The notes beneath the pieces were generated by a model. It made no database searches. It was not told the origin of the DNA and was given only the letters and a program-made list of their open reading frames with translations. 64,000 bases of DNA from Cylindrospermum stagnale PCC 7417. GTDB taxonomy: Bacteria > Cyanobacteriota > Cyanobacteriia > Cyanobacteriales > Nostocaceae. This document shows, piece after piece, positions 35,895 through 45,600 of this stretch. The translations under genes were made by a program, and so were the position numbers. Position 1 is the stretch's first letter. Every line of letters starts with the position of its first letter. The stretch is taken from assembly GCF_000317535.1 (NCBI RefSeq), contig NC_019757.1, forward strand, positions 1,525,001 through 1,589,000, in the 5' to 3' direction.

Positions 35895-35932
35895 ATCAAC
35901 ATCTGTATGTTGATCCCTAGCAGGGATGGAAA
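35895..35932 (+). ncRNA. TnpB right-end hairpins with CRISPR-repeat-like motif (possible omega RNA end)
   Basis: ATCAACAT-CTGT-ATGTTGAT is an 8-bp stem; next comes CCCT-AGC-AGGG and then ATGGAAAC. The run CCCTAGCAGGGATGGAAAC resembles the 3' half of cyanobacterial CRISPR repeats (short hairpin then GGAAAC) but occurs once only, with no array. It starts 50 bp after the tnpB stop and 10 bp before the HEAT-repeat gene, where the right end and guide junction of the element would be expected. Confidence 0.45.
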
Positions 35933-35941
35933 CGAAATCAT

Positions 35942-36700
35942 ATGTATGACGAAGACGACCTAAGCCTACTCGATATTGAGGTGGAGCTAGAAAGCCCCCT
36001 AGATCAAATAGAGCCGCTAACTGCTGAGTCAGAAGTGGCAAAACCCGATCCAGAATTAATGCTAGCCCTCCTGGAAAATCCTCAGCCCCAGCAACGGATG
36101 CTAGCAGCACGCGCCTTTTCTGACATTGAAGACGCACGCGCTATCCCCCATCTAATTCGCCTATTAACTGATAACTGTCCCTTGGTGCGAGTGAGCGCAG
36201 TATATGGTATCGGACGCAACCCTAGCCAAGATGCAGTAGACCCGTTAATTGCCCAACTGAACCGGGATTGGAATGGCTACGTGCGTAAAGGTGTAGTTTG
36301 GGCTTTAGGAAACTGCCGCGATCGCCGTTCGCTAGCACCCTTAGCAGACGCCTTAAAAACTGATATCCCCGCAGTGCGTTTGTGGGCTGCTAGTGCCCTA
36401 GCACAGATGGCATCTGTGAGTTATGAAGCAGTTGTCGGGGCAATTCCCCCACTGATAGAAGCCTTAGTTCAAGACCCCATAGAAGCAGTGCGGAGTAACT
36501 GCGCTTGGGCAATCGGACAGCTATGCCGCGAACTCCCTTCTAACGTAGTCTATGCCACAGCCATCGATGCCTTGATTCAAGCCTTTGCCGAAGACCAAGA
36601 TTTGGGAGTGCGAGAAGACGCCAAAGCCTCACTTTTAGGAGTGGGTGACCCCCGTGGCTTGCAGTTGATTGAAACTTTAGAACAAGAAGGGTGGTTTTGA
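35942..36700 (+). CDS. HEAT-repeat protein (PBS-lyase-like)
   Basis: 252 residues made of five or so helical repeats, each with the A-A-x-x-L-G and A-L-G-x-x-x-D/N pattern (RMLAARAFSDIEDARAIPHL, VRVSAVYGIGRNPSQDAVDPL, VRKGVVWALGNCRDRRSLAPL, VRLWAASALAQMA). These resemble the phycocyanobilin-lyase HEAT-like class but the bilin-lyase residues are not identifiable, so it is more likely a protein-binding scaffold. It is full length (residues 1-34 acidic). It lies directly downstream of the TnpB element, whose end supplies DNA up to 10 bp before its start codon. Confidence 0.82.
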   Translation: MYDEDDLSLLDIEVELESPLDQIEPLTAESEVAKPDPELMLALLENPQPQQRMLAARAFSDIEDARAIPHLIRLLTDNCPLVRVSAVYGIGRNPSQDAVDPLIAQLNRDWNGYVRKGVVWALGNCRDRRSLAPLADALKTDIPAVRLWAASALAQMASVSYEAVVGAIPPLIEALVQDPIEAVRSNCAWAIGQLCRELPSNVVYATAIDALIQAFAEDQDLGVREDAKASLLGVGDPRGLQLIETLEQEGWF

Positions 36701-36765
36701 TTTTGATTTGGGTGAAGCTAGAGAAATCTGTACCCACCACATTATCTAGCTCTACCCGTTTAGCC

Positions 36766-37170
36766 TTAACTTTCAGCTATAGATTTGACCACATTTAGGT
36801 CATAAGGACGCTCTGTATCATCTTCACCCAAATACTCACCATTTTGAATTTCTAAAATAACTAAGGGAATAAATCCTGGATTTTCGACCTTATGCAAGGT
36901 TGCAGCCGGAACATAAGTTGACTGATTGCGATTCAATAATATTTCATCATCTCCACAAGTCACCTTGGCTACACCAGATACTACAACCCAATGTTCATTA
37001 CGGTGATAATGGATTTGGGGTTTAATACTGTGTCTAGGCTTGATTTCAATCCGACTAATTCTATAGTTTCCTCCCTCCTCTATCACCTCCACGTTACCCC
37101 AGTAGCGTATACCCGAATGTGAAGAAGATTGATTGATATTTACCTGCGGATTATTCTCATTCTCAGTCAT
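36766..37170 (-). CDS. Cupin, mannose-6-phosphate isomerase type II C-terminal-like
   Basis: 134 residues forming a single cupin barrel: HYHRNEHWVVVSGVAKVT holds the metal-binding His and Glu, followed by LLNRNQSTYVPAATLHKVENPG with the third His. The layout, including GNYRISRIEIKPRHSIKPQ, matches the C-terminal cupin of ManC/ManA-type bifunctional enzymes, but the nucleotidyltransferase domain is absent, so it is a stand-alone sugar-phosphate isomerase-like protein. It is on the minus strand, 45 bp downstream of the sugar dehydrogenase gene, possibly in one transcript with it. Confidence 0.8.
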   Translation of the reverse strand: MTENENNPQVNINQSSSHSGIRYWGNVEVIEEGGNYRISRIEIKPRHSIKPQIHYHRNEHWVVVSGVAKVTCGDDEILLNRNQSTYVPAATLHKVENPGFIPLVILEIQNGEYLGEDDTERPYDLNVVKSIAES

Positions 37171-37215
37171 AACTAATTTCCGGACTAAATAATATTATTC
37201 ATTATTCCCAAAACC

Positions 37216-38541
37216 CTATCTTCCAACTTCCCTATACTGAATCCGGTAAATCCGATTATTAGCTTCTTCTGTTATCAAGAGGCTGCCATCAGGCAACACA
37301 AGTAACCCCACCGGTCGCCCCCAAGTGCTGGGAATGGAGGGATTAAGCAAAAATCCCGTGAGAAAGTCTTCATAGTAGCCTTGTGGACGACCTTTGAGAT
37401 CGAAGGGGACAAAGACAACTTTGTAACCACTGCCGCGATCGCGATTCCAAGAACCACGAAAAGCCACAAAAGCACCATTGCGGTATTTTTCAGGAAACCT
37501 CTGACCATCATAAAACTGCAAACCCAAGGCCGCCGAGTGCGCTTGGAATAACACCGATGGTGTGCGGGTACGGGCTACCAAGTCTGGGCGTTTACTTTTG
37601 CCATTTATTTTCTGACGGGGGTCGAGGTTATTTGGTCTCAGGTAAGCATAGGGCCAGCCGTAAAATTCTCCCTGCTGGATGCGTGTGAAGTAATCTGGTA
37701 CCAAATCATCACCGATACCATCCCGTTCGTTGACAGTGGCGTAAAGTTCCTGGGTTACAGGGTGGAAGTCCAAACCAACCGGATTACGCAAACCAGAGGC
37801 AAAAGTCTGCTGTTGAGAACCATCCAAATTCATCACCTGCACCGTAGCCCGTGGTAGTGGTTCTTCATCTACGTTGGAACGGGAACCAACGGAGACATAT
37901 AGCTTTTTGCCATCAGGTGATACCACCACATTCCTCGTCCAGTGCTGATTATAACCACCGCCTGGAAGGTCAGCAATTTTTTCACCCGCACCTGTGAGTT
38001 GCTGTTGACCTTTGGTGTAGGGAAACCGTAAAACTGCATCGGTGTTACCCAAAAAGAAGGAATTATTTGCAAAAGCCATGCCGAAGGGAATATTCAGTCC
38101 GTTTGTGGCACTAGCAAAAGTTTGACGGATATCAGCCACCCCATCAGCGTTAGTGTCACGCAACAGGAGAATCCGGTTTTTCTTGGTTTCTGTGACTAAC
38201 ACATCACCACTGGGGGTTAAAGCCAGCCAGCGGGGAGCATCTAGTCCTTCGGCAAAAACGTTAACTGTAAATCCTGGTGGTACTCGCAGCAAAGGGTTTT
38301 GCGGAATTGACACCACCTGAGGCGGTTTGGAGGCACTATCCGTGGCAAAAGGTGCTGGTAAATTCTTGAGGTTGATGCGGATGGGTGTAGGTGAAAGTGG
38401 TTCAGTACGGATGGTTTTTAGCGACTGTGTAGGATTCTGCGCCAGTTTGGGTAAAGGTGCAGAATCCAAAGAAGCACGAGTCTGGCTACACGCTGTGCTT
38501 AGTAACAAAACTGATAACAAAAAACACCCAACAAGTTTCAT
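37216..38541 (-). CDS. PQQ-type sugar dehydrogenase lipoprotein
   Basis: 441 residues. The N-terminus MKLVGCFLLSVLLLSTAC has a lipobox (LSTAC) so the protein is anchored by lipid at the periplasmic face. The remainder is a glucose/sorbosone dehydrogenase beta-propeller: FAEGLDAPRWLALTPSGDVLVTE, VVSPDGKKLYVSVGSRSN, GLDFHPVTQELYATVNERDG, YGWPYAYLRP and VAFRGSWNRD are family motifs. It would oxidise aldose-type sugars using pyrroloquinoline quinone, though cyanobacterial PQQ supply is uncertain. Its neighbour is a cupin isomerase. Confidence 0.85.
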   Translation of the reverse strand: MKLVGCFLLSVLLLSTACSQTRASLDSAPLPKLAQNPTQSLKTIRTEPLSPTPIRINLKNLPAPFATDSASKPPQVVSIPQNPLLRVPPGFTVNVFAEGLDAPRWLALTPSGDVLVTETKKNRILLLRDTNADGVADIRQTFASATNGLNIPFGMAFANNSFFLGNTDAVLRFPYTKGQQQLTGAGEKIADLPGGGYNQHWTRNVVVSPDGKKLYVSVGSRSNVDEEPLPRATVQVMNLDGSQQQTFASGLRNPVGLDFHPVTQELYATVNERDGIGDDLVPDYFTRIQQGEFYGWPYAYLRPNNLDPRQKINGKSKRPDLVARTRTPSVLFQAHSAALGLQFYDGQRFPEKYRNGAFVAFRGSWNRDRGSGYKVVFVPFDLKGRPQGYYEDFLTGFLLNPSIPSTWGRPVGLLVLPDGSLLITEEANNRIYRIQYREVGR

Positions 38542-38604
38542 AGCAGCAAAAATGATACACAGCGTTCCGAATGTAGACTGAAGATTTGATGATTGTCGCC
38601 AGTC

Positions 38605-40923
38605 TCAAGTCAGATTTTTATTTTCGATTAAAAATAAACTTTTCTTGATGGAGTCTCGCACCTGAGGAGTGACATTAGCAGCACTGTTGAGGCAATCTAG
38701 CAGTAATTTGTTAGCATCCCAGTATTGTTGTAGATGCTGCCATTCTTCTGGGTTGAATTGCCAATCATCACCAATAAGGCGATCGCTAATCATCACAGTT
38801 CGCAATTTCTCAGCCCAAGCTTGTCCATTAGCCTGCCACCATATTTTTAGCGCTTGTCTGCCATGATTCGGGGAGGGTAGCTGATTTCTTAGTTCTTGCA
38901 GCAAATTTTGTAAAGACGGTTCATTCTCTAGCAGATGCTGAAGATCCAGTGCTAAACATATAGCCGAGAAACGTTGGAAAAAAATCTCAGCAGTGATCGC
39001 CAGACTCACACCTAGAGCATGAATCAGAGCCAGATCCAAGGCTAGATCAACGGCAAGATTACCAGCCAACCGATGATCCAACGTGATCGCCAAATTGTGG
39101 TTACGGGCTAGAGGCTCTTCTGGGGGTAAGGCAATAGTAAAGTAAAAAGCACGCACACTAGCTGGGTGATAGGGTGTATCTACTGTCAGAGATTTTTGCC
39201 ATACCCAGTTCAGAAAATCCTGTAATTTTGGATTGGCGATCGCTAAAGCATTAACTTTTTGTTTCATTAAATGCAATAAATCATCAGCAGGTTGCAACAT
39301 TTCTACAGTAAGTAAAAATACTTCCCGCCAACGCTTTTCAACAAAGTGCGTCACGAATTCAGACAAAGTTTGACTATTGGCATGGGCAACAATTTCTCTA
39401 GCAGTGAAATACTCTTGAAAAGTTAAATGAGAAAAAGAATAAATGCCCCGTGCTCTGGCGATTAATAACCCATGTTGCTCCTCAATTGCTTTTAAAACAG
39501 CCCCACTCTCTAATTCCAAAGCATCTGCATCAGTGCTTCCTTGAGGAAGTTGGCGTAAATATCCGGCTATCAGTTGCCGCATTTTAGTTTCTGGCAGAAA
39601 GTAATCCCCTTGGGCAAAAGTAATTGCTGCTACATAACTGAGCAACTTAATTTTATGTAGCAACGACAAATCACCATAAATCTGATCTCGTTTAATCCCC
39701 CTAACTTCATCCCAGCGAACCAACAGCAGATTCAATCCTTGTTTATAAAGTTCAGCGCGGTTAGTTGGAAAATCTTCTATAAACTGAAATACTAAGCAGG
39801 TGAGATTCAGCAAAATTGGTGTGGAAGCTAACTCCAAAATTTGCCCATTTTCTGCCTGTTCTAGCTTTTTCATAAATTTATCTGCTAAGGTGTTGGCATC
39901 TGCTGGAGTATTCTTCGCGACTGCCAAAAACCATTTTTGGGCAAAAGCAACAATTTGTAATTTAGTAAAATCAGCAATTTCAACTTCGGTAAAACCCTGA
40001 AATTTATAATATTGACTAGCGATTCGACAAGTGATTATTATCTTATTTTTATAGTACTTATCAATAAATATATGAATTTTATTGATAATTTGACTAGCAT
40101 CTTCGGCAATAACTTCATCTAAACCATCTAGCAAAATAAGAGCTTTACCATGAGCTAATACTGTAATCAGTTCTTGCTCGGAAATGCCTAGATTTATAAA
40201 GTATTCACTCAGGTAGTTACATAAACTAATATGGGTGAGGAGTCTAGTATCCTCAGCCAGGTTTTTCAGACTGATAAAAATTGGTAGATAATCCGCTTGA
40301 AACAGTCCTTGATTACAACTAATAGCAAGTGATTGCAAAAATGTAGTTTTACCAGAGCCTGGCTTTCCCAATACCATCAAATGGGAATATTTAACAACTG
40401 CATCTATCCCCCAAACTCGTTTTTGATGTACTTTGCCTAAGCTAAAGCGGTCAAACTCATTGAAGTCAATTTTTGGCAGATTGCTAATTTCTAGCCATTT
40501 TTGATGAGTAATTTCCTCTAGGATATTAACATCAACATAAAGCTCATTTAAGTTAATAGGTTTGGCAATATCCAAAAGGTAAGAAGTACCGCACTGGGAT
40601 TGAATTTTTTCGTAGTGCTCAGACCGCAGTTTTTGTACTAAGGCATCAATATTTAGACTGTGATCAGTAGGGATATCTACAGTGGTGGATTCATCGACAG
40701 CAGGCTTTTGAGCAATTTCTGAAGGGTCTAGCTCTAGGATAAAACATATATCATGGAAGGCATGGCGGTCAATAGGCTTACCAGTAAAAAACTTCCAAAT
40801 AGGCTGGCGAGTTTCTAAACCTACTTCAGCAGCTAAATATTCTTGTGTCCAGCCTTTGCGCTTAAAAGCCTGTTTAGCTTTTCTCACGCCTTCATCTGAT
40901 GCTTGAAGCGATCGCTTTGCCAT
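38605..40923 (-). CDS. NACHT NTPase with HTH-like N-terminus (bNACHT-type conflict protein)
   Basis: 772 residues. Residues 8-70 form an HTH-like head (RKAKQAFKRKGWTQEYLAAE). P-loop GKPGSGKT is at 186-193, Walker B ALILLDGLDE at 261-270 and IIITCR near 300. The C-terminal part has FSHLTFQEYFTARE followed by long helices (a NACHT C-terminal helical domain). Bacterial NACHT proteins are STAND-type sensors, several of which act against phages through abortive infection. There is no transmembrane or nuclease effector domain. It is a single-gene locus between the sugar dehydrogenase and a signalling operon. Confidence 0.85.
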   Translation of the reverse strand: MAKRSLQASDEGVRKAKQAFKRKGWTQEYLAAEVGLETRQPIWKFFTGKPIDRHAFHDICFILELDPSEIAQKPAVDESTTVDIPTDHSLNIDALVQKLRSEHYEKIQSQCGTSYLLDIAKPINLNELYVDVNILEEITHQKWLEISNLPKIDFNEFDRFSLGKVHQKRVWGIDAVVKYSHLMVLGKPGSGKTTFLQSLAISCNQGLFQADYLPIFISLKNLAEDTRLLTHISLCNYLSEYFINLGISEQELITVLAHGKALILLDGLDEVIAEDASQIINKIHIFIDKYYKNKIIITCRIASQYYKFQGFTEVEIADFTKLQIVAFAQKWFLAVAKNTPADANTLADKFMKKLEQAENGQILELASTPILLNLTCLVFQFIEDFPTNRAELYKQGLNLLLVRWDEVRGIKRDQIYGDLSLLHKIKLLSYVAAITFAQGDYFLPETKMRQLIAGYLRQLPQGSTDADALELESGAVLKAIEEQHGLLIARARGIYSFSHLTFQEYFTAREIVAHANSQTLSEFVTHFVEKRWREVFLLTVEMLQPADDLLHLMKQKVNALAIANPKLQDFLNWVWQKSLTVDTPYHPASVRAFYFTIALPPEEPLARNHNLAITLDHRLAGNLAVDLALDLALIHALGVSLAITAEIFFQRFSAICLALDLQHLLENEPSLQNLLQELRNQLPSPNHGRQALKIWWQANGQAWAEKLRTVMISDRLIGDDWQFNPEEWQHLQQYWDANKLLLDCLNSAANVTPQVRDSIKKSLFLIENKNLT

Positions 40924-41476
40924 TACCTTACCACCCCGCTAGATACTGATTTGCCTGTTCTTATACAACTAATACAATTAATCCAATTAATACATCAAGT
41001 TCAACTAAAAACCTAACATAATCTCAAACATCAACAGTTCATAATAGTGTGAAGTCAGCCAAATATATATACCCAACTAGCTTATGGCATTGCTTCGCAA
41101 GACTTTTGTCTATTGAGCAATGCCCAAGCTTTCACTCGTGCCGACAAGTATTGCAATTGCCTACCGCACAGCATTCTACGCAATCGTTGCCAGTAGGCAT
41201 TGAGTACCATCGTCTCACAACTCAAACAGGACTTAGGCACTATCAAACTTTTATCTTGTTTATGTGGAAATTATTAAGTTACGTTAAATATTCTGGTGCA
41301 GGCGCATACTCATGTTTGCTCAAAATAATAAAAACTTGAGCAGTTATAACTTTTGAGTTTAATTAATCTTAATTTATCAACAAGTAGCAATACTCAACAT
41401 CAGGCAAATCATGAATTAAGAATAACCTGATGCCTGCCGCTGTAAATAAAATAGAATAATTAAACCTGAATTTTGC
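40924..41476. other. Intergenic stretch, no gene supported
   Basis: About 550 bp with a few short frames on the plus strand (41049-41339) that encode a Cys/His-rich composition without a recognisable domain; treated as non-coding. It includes the promoter of the NACHT gene and the 3' end of the regulator gene transcribed from the other side. Confidence 0.4.
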
Positions 41477-42688
41477 TTAGATAGGCAAGGTTTTATCAGT
41501 CAACAAAAAGTTTTCAAATTCTCTTATAGTTAAAGGACGACTGTAGAGAAAACCTTGCATAGAATCACAGTTATTTTGGCGTAAAAAAGCTAGTTCAGCT
41601 TCTGTCTCTACGCCTTCAGCAATTATTTGTAAATTTAGATTGTGACCCATTTGAATTAATCCCTTTGTAATCGCTGATTTTTGGTAGTCACTGGCGACAT
41701 TATGAATAAAATAGCGGTCAATTTTTAGGGTATTAATTGGCAATTTTTTCAGATAAATCAAAGAAGAATATCCTGTCCCAAAATCATCTATTGCGATTTT
41801 CACCCCAAGGGTTCGCAATTTATTCATAGTAGTAATTGCGCTATTAAAATCTTGCATGATCATGCTTTCAGTCAGTTCTAATTCTAGGCAATGAGGTGCC
41901 AAACTGTTGATTTCTATAAGGTTAAGTATTTCATGAATTAAATCTGGTTGATTAAATTCAATTACCGACAAATTTACAGCAATAGTCAAGGCAGGAATTC
42001 CGGCATCATGCCAGGTTTTTATTTGTTGACAGACCCGGTTTAATACCCATTTACCAATAGGAATAATTAAACCAGTAGACTCTGCTATAGGAATAAATTC
42101 AGTCGGTGAAACCATGCCTAACTCAGAATTTTGCCACCGTAATAAACTTTCAGCAGCGACTATTTTACCTGAAGCAATATCGACTATCGGTTGATAATAA
42201 ACCTCGAATTCTTGAAAATTTTCTTGATTTAGCGCCCGGTGTAAACTAACTTCTAATAACTGCATTTTGGGGGTTAATTTATTAACCGGAGTCTGAGTTG
42301 ATAAATATTTCTTTAAAGTTGCATGTTTTTCCAATCTGTTCATGATTGCACTTAATAACTCAGCCCTAGTGAAAGGCTTAGTTAGATAGTCATCTGCACC
42401 CATATCCATACCTTGACGAAAGTCAGCCTTGGCAGATTTAGCAGTCAAGAAGATGAAGGGTATTGTCGCTGTTGATGGATCTTGGCGTAATGCGGTAAGT
42501 ACTCCATAACCATCAACTTCTGGCATCATCATGTCGCACAAAATTAAATCGGGAATTTCGGAGACAGCCAAATTTACACCAACTTTACCATTGGCAGCAG
42601 CAATAGTCTCGAAATCCTCAGCCGCTAGCAAATCCAAAAGATTCTCCCGAACTGATTCTTCATCTTCAATTACTAAAATCTTGGGCAT
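41477..42688 (-). CDS. Response regulator with EAL domain (c-di-GMP phosphodiesterase)
   Basis: 403 residues. The receiver domain spans residues 1-120: IEDEESVRE, LILCDMMMPEVDG with the phospho-acceptor Asp, and FLTAKSAKAD with TKPF. A full EAL domain follows, about 150-395: AAESLLRWQ, ELTESMIMQD, AIDDFGTGYSSL, LKIDRYF and AEGVETEAE, all residues needed to hydrolyse cyclic di-GMP. It overlaps the end of the giant kinase gene by 23 bp, so the kinase and this regulator form one operon and very likely one signalling pair. Confidence 0.9.
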   Translation of the reverse strand: MPKILVIEDEESVRENLLDLLAAEDFETIAAANGKVGVNLAVSEIPDLILCDMMMPEVDGYGVLTALRQDPSTATIPFIFLTAKSAKADFRQGMDMGADDYLTKPFTRAELLSAIMNRLEKHATLKKYLSTQTPVNKLTPKMQLLEVSLHRALNQENFQEFEVYYQPIVDIASGKIVAAESLLRWQNSELGMVSPTEFIPIAESTGLIIPIGKWVLNRVCQQIKTWHDAGIPALTIAVNLSVIEFNQPDLIHEILNLIEINSLAPHCLELELTESMIMQDFNSAITTMNKLRTLGVKIAIDDFGTGYSSLIYLKKLPINTLKIDRYFIHNVASDYQKSAITKGLIQMGHNLNLQIIAEGVETEAELAFLRQNNCDSMQGFLYSRPLTIREFENFLLTDKTLPI

Positions 42689-45600
42689 AATCGTCCTCAG
42701 TTTGTATTGAGTTATTTAATGGTAAATTGACAGTAAACTTTGTACCAACTCCCAACGTGCTAATGACAAAAATATCACCTTGGTGGATTTCTACACAGTT
42801 TTTTACAATCGCTAGCCCTAATCCAGTTCCTAGGATATTACCAACATTCCTGGCGCGATGAAAAGATTCAAACAAACGCGGTAAGTCTTCTTCTGGAATG
42901 CCTATTCCCTGATCTTGAATTTCCAACACTGCTCGCCCATCCTGACAAGTAAGAGTAAATTTACCAGTGCTGCTATCTGGGGAATATTTGATTGCATTCG
43001 AGAGTAAGTTACTCAGAATATGCCCCAGCAATTTGTCATCCATGCAGCAGGGCATAGATTCATAATCACTAGTAAAAGAGATTAAATTATGATTGCTTAA
43101 ATTCATCTGCATTTCTTCCACTAATTGACGGCAGTATTCGACCAAATCGAAGTGGGTTGGTCTATACTCTAATCTTCCCGCTTCCACCTTGCCAATTACC
43201 AATACATCATTCAACATTTCAGTCATGCGTTTGACGGCAGTTTGAATCCGGTGTAAGTGAGTGAGTTGTTTTTCTTGTGTCCATTTGTGGCTGTAGTGTT
43301 CTAGTAACTCAGAGGAAGAAAGGATAGTACTTAATGGGGTGCGGAATTCATGGGAAGTCATGGAGACAAAGCGGGATTTAAGTTCATTGAGTTCTTTTTG
43401 TTTGTCTAGTGCTACTCTCAGTTCTTGTTCTAATTGTTTGCGATTTGTGATGTCTGCCCAGTAGCCAACAAGTTCTAGTGGGTTGCCAATTTCATCTCGG
43501 ACTACCTTACCTTGGTCATAGATCCAGCGATAGGTATTATCTTGGTGTAAAAAGCGATATTCTAGACTGTAACTTCCTACCTCCAATACCTTTGAAAGTT
43601 TGGCAAGCACCTGTGGTGAGTCTTCTGGGTGGATGTGACTAAACCAAAAGTTAGAATCTTCTACAAATTCCCGTGCTTCATAGCCCATCATGGCGGTGAC
43701 ATTTTCACTGACGAAGATAGAACCGAAATTGCTAGAAGTCTTGCAGGTATAAATCACCGCTGGACTAGAACTGAGCAAATATTGTAACCGCTGTTGGCTG
43801 ATCAGTAATGCCGTTTCTGCCTGCTTGCGTTCTGTGATATCGGTTTGGATGCCGATGTAGTGGGTGAGTTCACCGTCAGTGTCATAGACGGGAGAAATAT
43901 TTAACTCGTTCCAAAATAAGCTGCCATCTTTCCGGTAATTACGTAAAATTACCGTGCAGTCTTTTCCTGATTGCACGGCAGCCCGGAGATATGTTAACTC
44001 TGGTTGACTGATATCAGCACCTTGGAGCAAACGGCAGTTTTGCCCGATGACTTCAGCCGCTGTATAGCCTGTCATGCGTTCAAAAGCAGAATTGACATAT
44101 ATCAGTGGTTTATCGGGAATAGTGACATCGGTAATCACGATGCCATGACGGCTGGCTGCGATCGCGCGATCGCGCAATCGCAAACTTTCTTCTGCCTGCT
44201 TGCGCTGGGTAATATCAGTATAAATATTAACTTTTCCGACAATTTTGCCAGTGGCATCTTTAATAGCATCAGAACGTAAATAAATTTGGAGAATTTGACT
44301 ACAGCGGGTTTGCATTGTCACCTCACCACGCCAAGACTCACCCCTCTGGATAGTAGCCAGTATTTTTTGATGCTCTTGAGGCTTCTGAAAAATTACTGTT
44401 ATTCCCCCTGCAACCTGCAATTCTTCTAAGGTGTACTGAAACAGTTCGATAAATGCGGGATTGACGTAAATACCCTCACCTGTGATGTCAGCCATACTAA
44501 TGGCGTCGCTGCTGCTTTCTATCGCTTTGCGAAAGCGTAACAAAGACTCTTCAACTAATTTGCGCTCAGTAATGTCGCGGGTTACTTTAGAGAAGCCGCG
44601 GAGCTTTCCAGTTTGATCGCGTAATGCCGTTAAAATACAATTTGCCCAAAACTGTGAGCCATCTTTGCGGAGAAAAACGCTCTCACATTCACACCGACCG
44701 TCCGCCGCTGCTAACTCTAATTGTTGCTTGGGCAGAGCTTGAGCAATTTCTTCTGGTAGGAAAAAGCATGAGAAATTCTGGCCGATGATTTCTGCTGCTT
44801 GATACCCAGTCATACACTCTGCCCCGGAGTTCCAACTCATCACCCGTCCCTGAGGATCGAGCATATAAATTGCGTAGTCTTTGACGCCTTCCACTAACAA
44901 GCGGAAGCATTCTTCGCTGTGGCGCAATTCTTCGTCAGCGCGTTTGCGGTCTGTAATGTCTGTGGAGATGCCACCAACAGCATAAGTGACACCATGAGCA
45001 TCTTTTAAAGGAAACTTTACTGTTAAGTAGGTGTGTAATCCATCTTGGTGGGGGGCAACTTCTTCGGTTTCTATGGGGATGCCACCTGCTATTACCTGGT
45101 GGTTATTTACCATAAACTTGTCAGCAAACTCACGCAAAAAAACATCATATAAACTTTTACCTGCAATCTGCTCTTGAGTGATGTTGAATAGCTTTTCATA
45201 CTGGCGATTGACAAGCATAAATCTACTTTGAGTATCTAATGCATAGATCACCGCTGGGGAGTTATCCAAAATTGCCTGTAGCTGTTGTTGTGTTTCCCGC
45301 AATGCGGCTGCTTCTTGCTGGCGCTGGGTGATATCTCGACTCATGCCGCGATACCCTCTGAATGTACCTTCAGAATCAAAGACTGGAACTCCGCTAGTTT
45401 CCAGCACCACTAAATGACCATGTTGATGAATTTGGATGTTTTCCAGGCATTGAAATGGTTGCGGTGTCGCAAAAACCGTGGTAAAGGCGTGAGCAACAAT
45501 GCTGAGTTTTTCTGGTGGCATGAAGTCCAGGGGTGTTTTCCCTAGGACTGCTTCTGCTTCGTAACCCAAGATGTCGCGTACCTTAGGACTGACATAGGTA

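Noticed and set aside
35895-35932. CRISPR array
   Set aside because: Only one repeat-like unit; no second copy, no spacer periodicity and no cas gene in the window.
41049-41339. 96-codon plus frame
   Set aside because: Odd composition, no domain, no ribosome binding site; treated as non-coding between two minus-strand genes.
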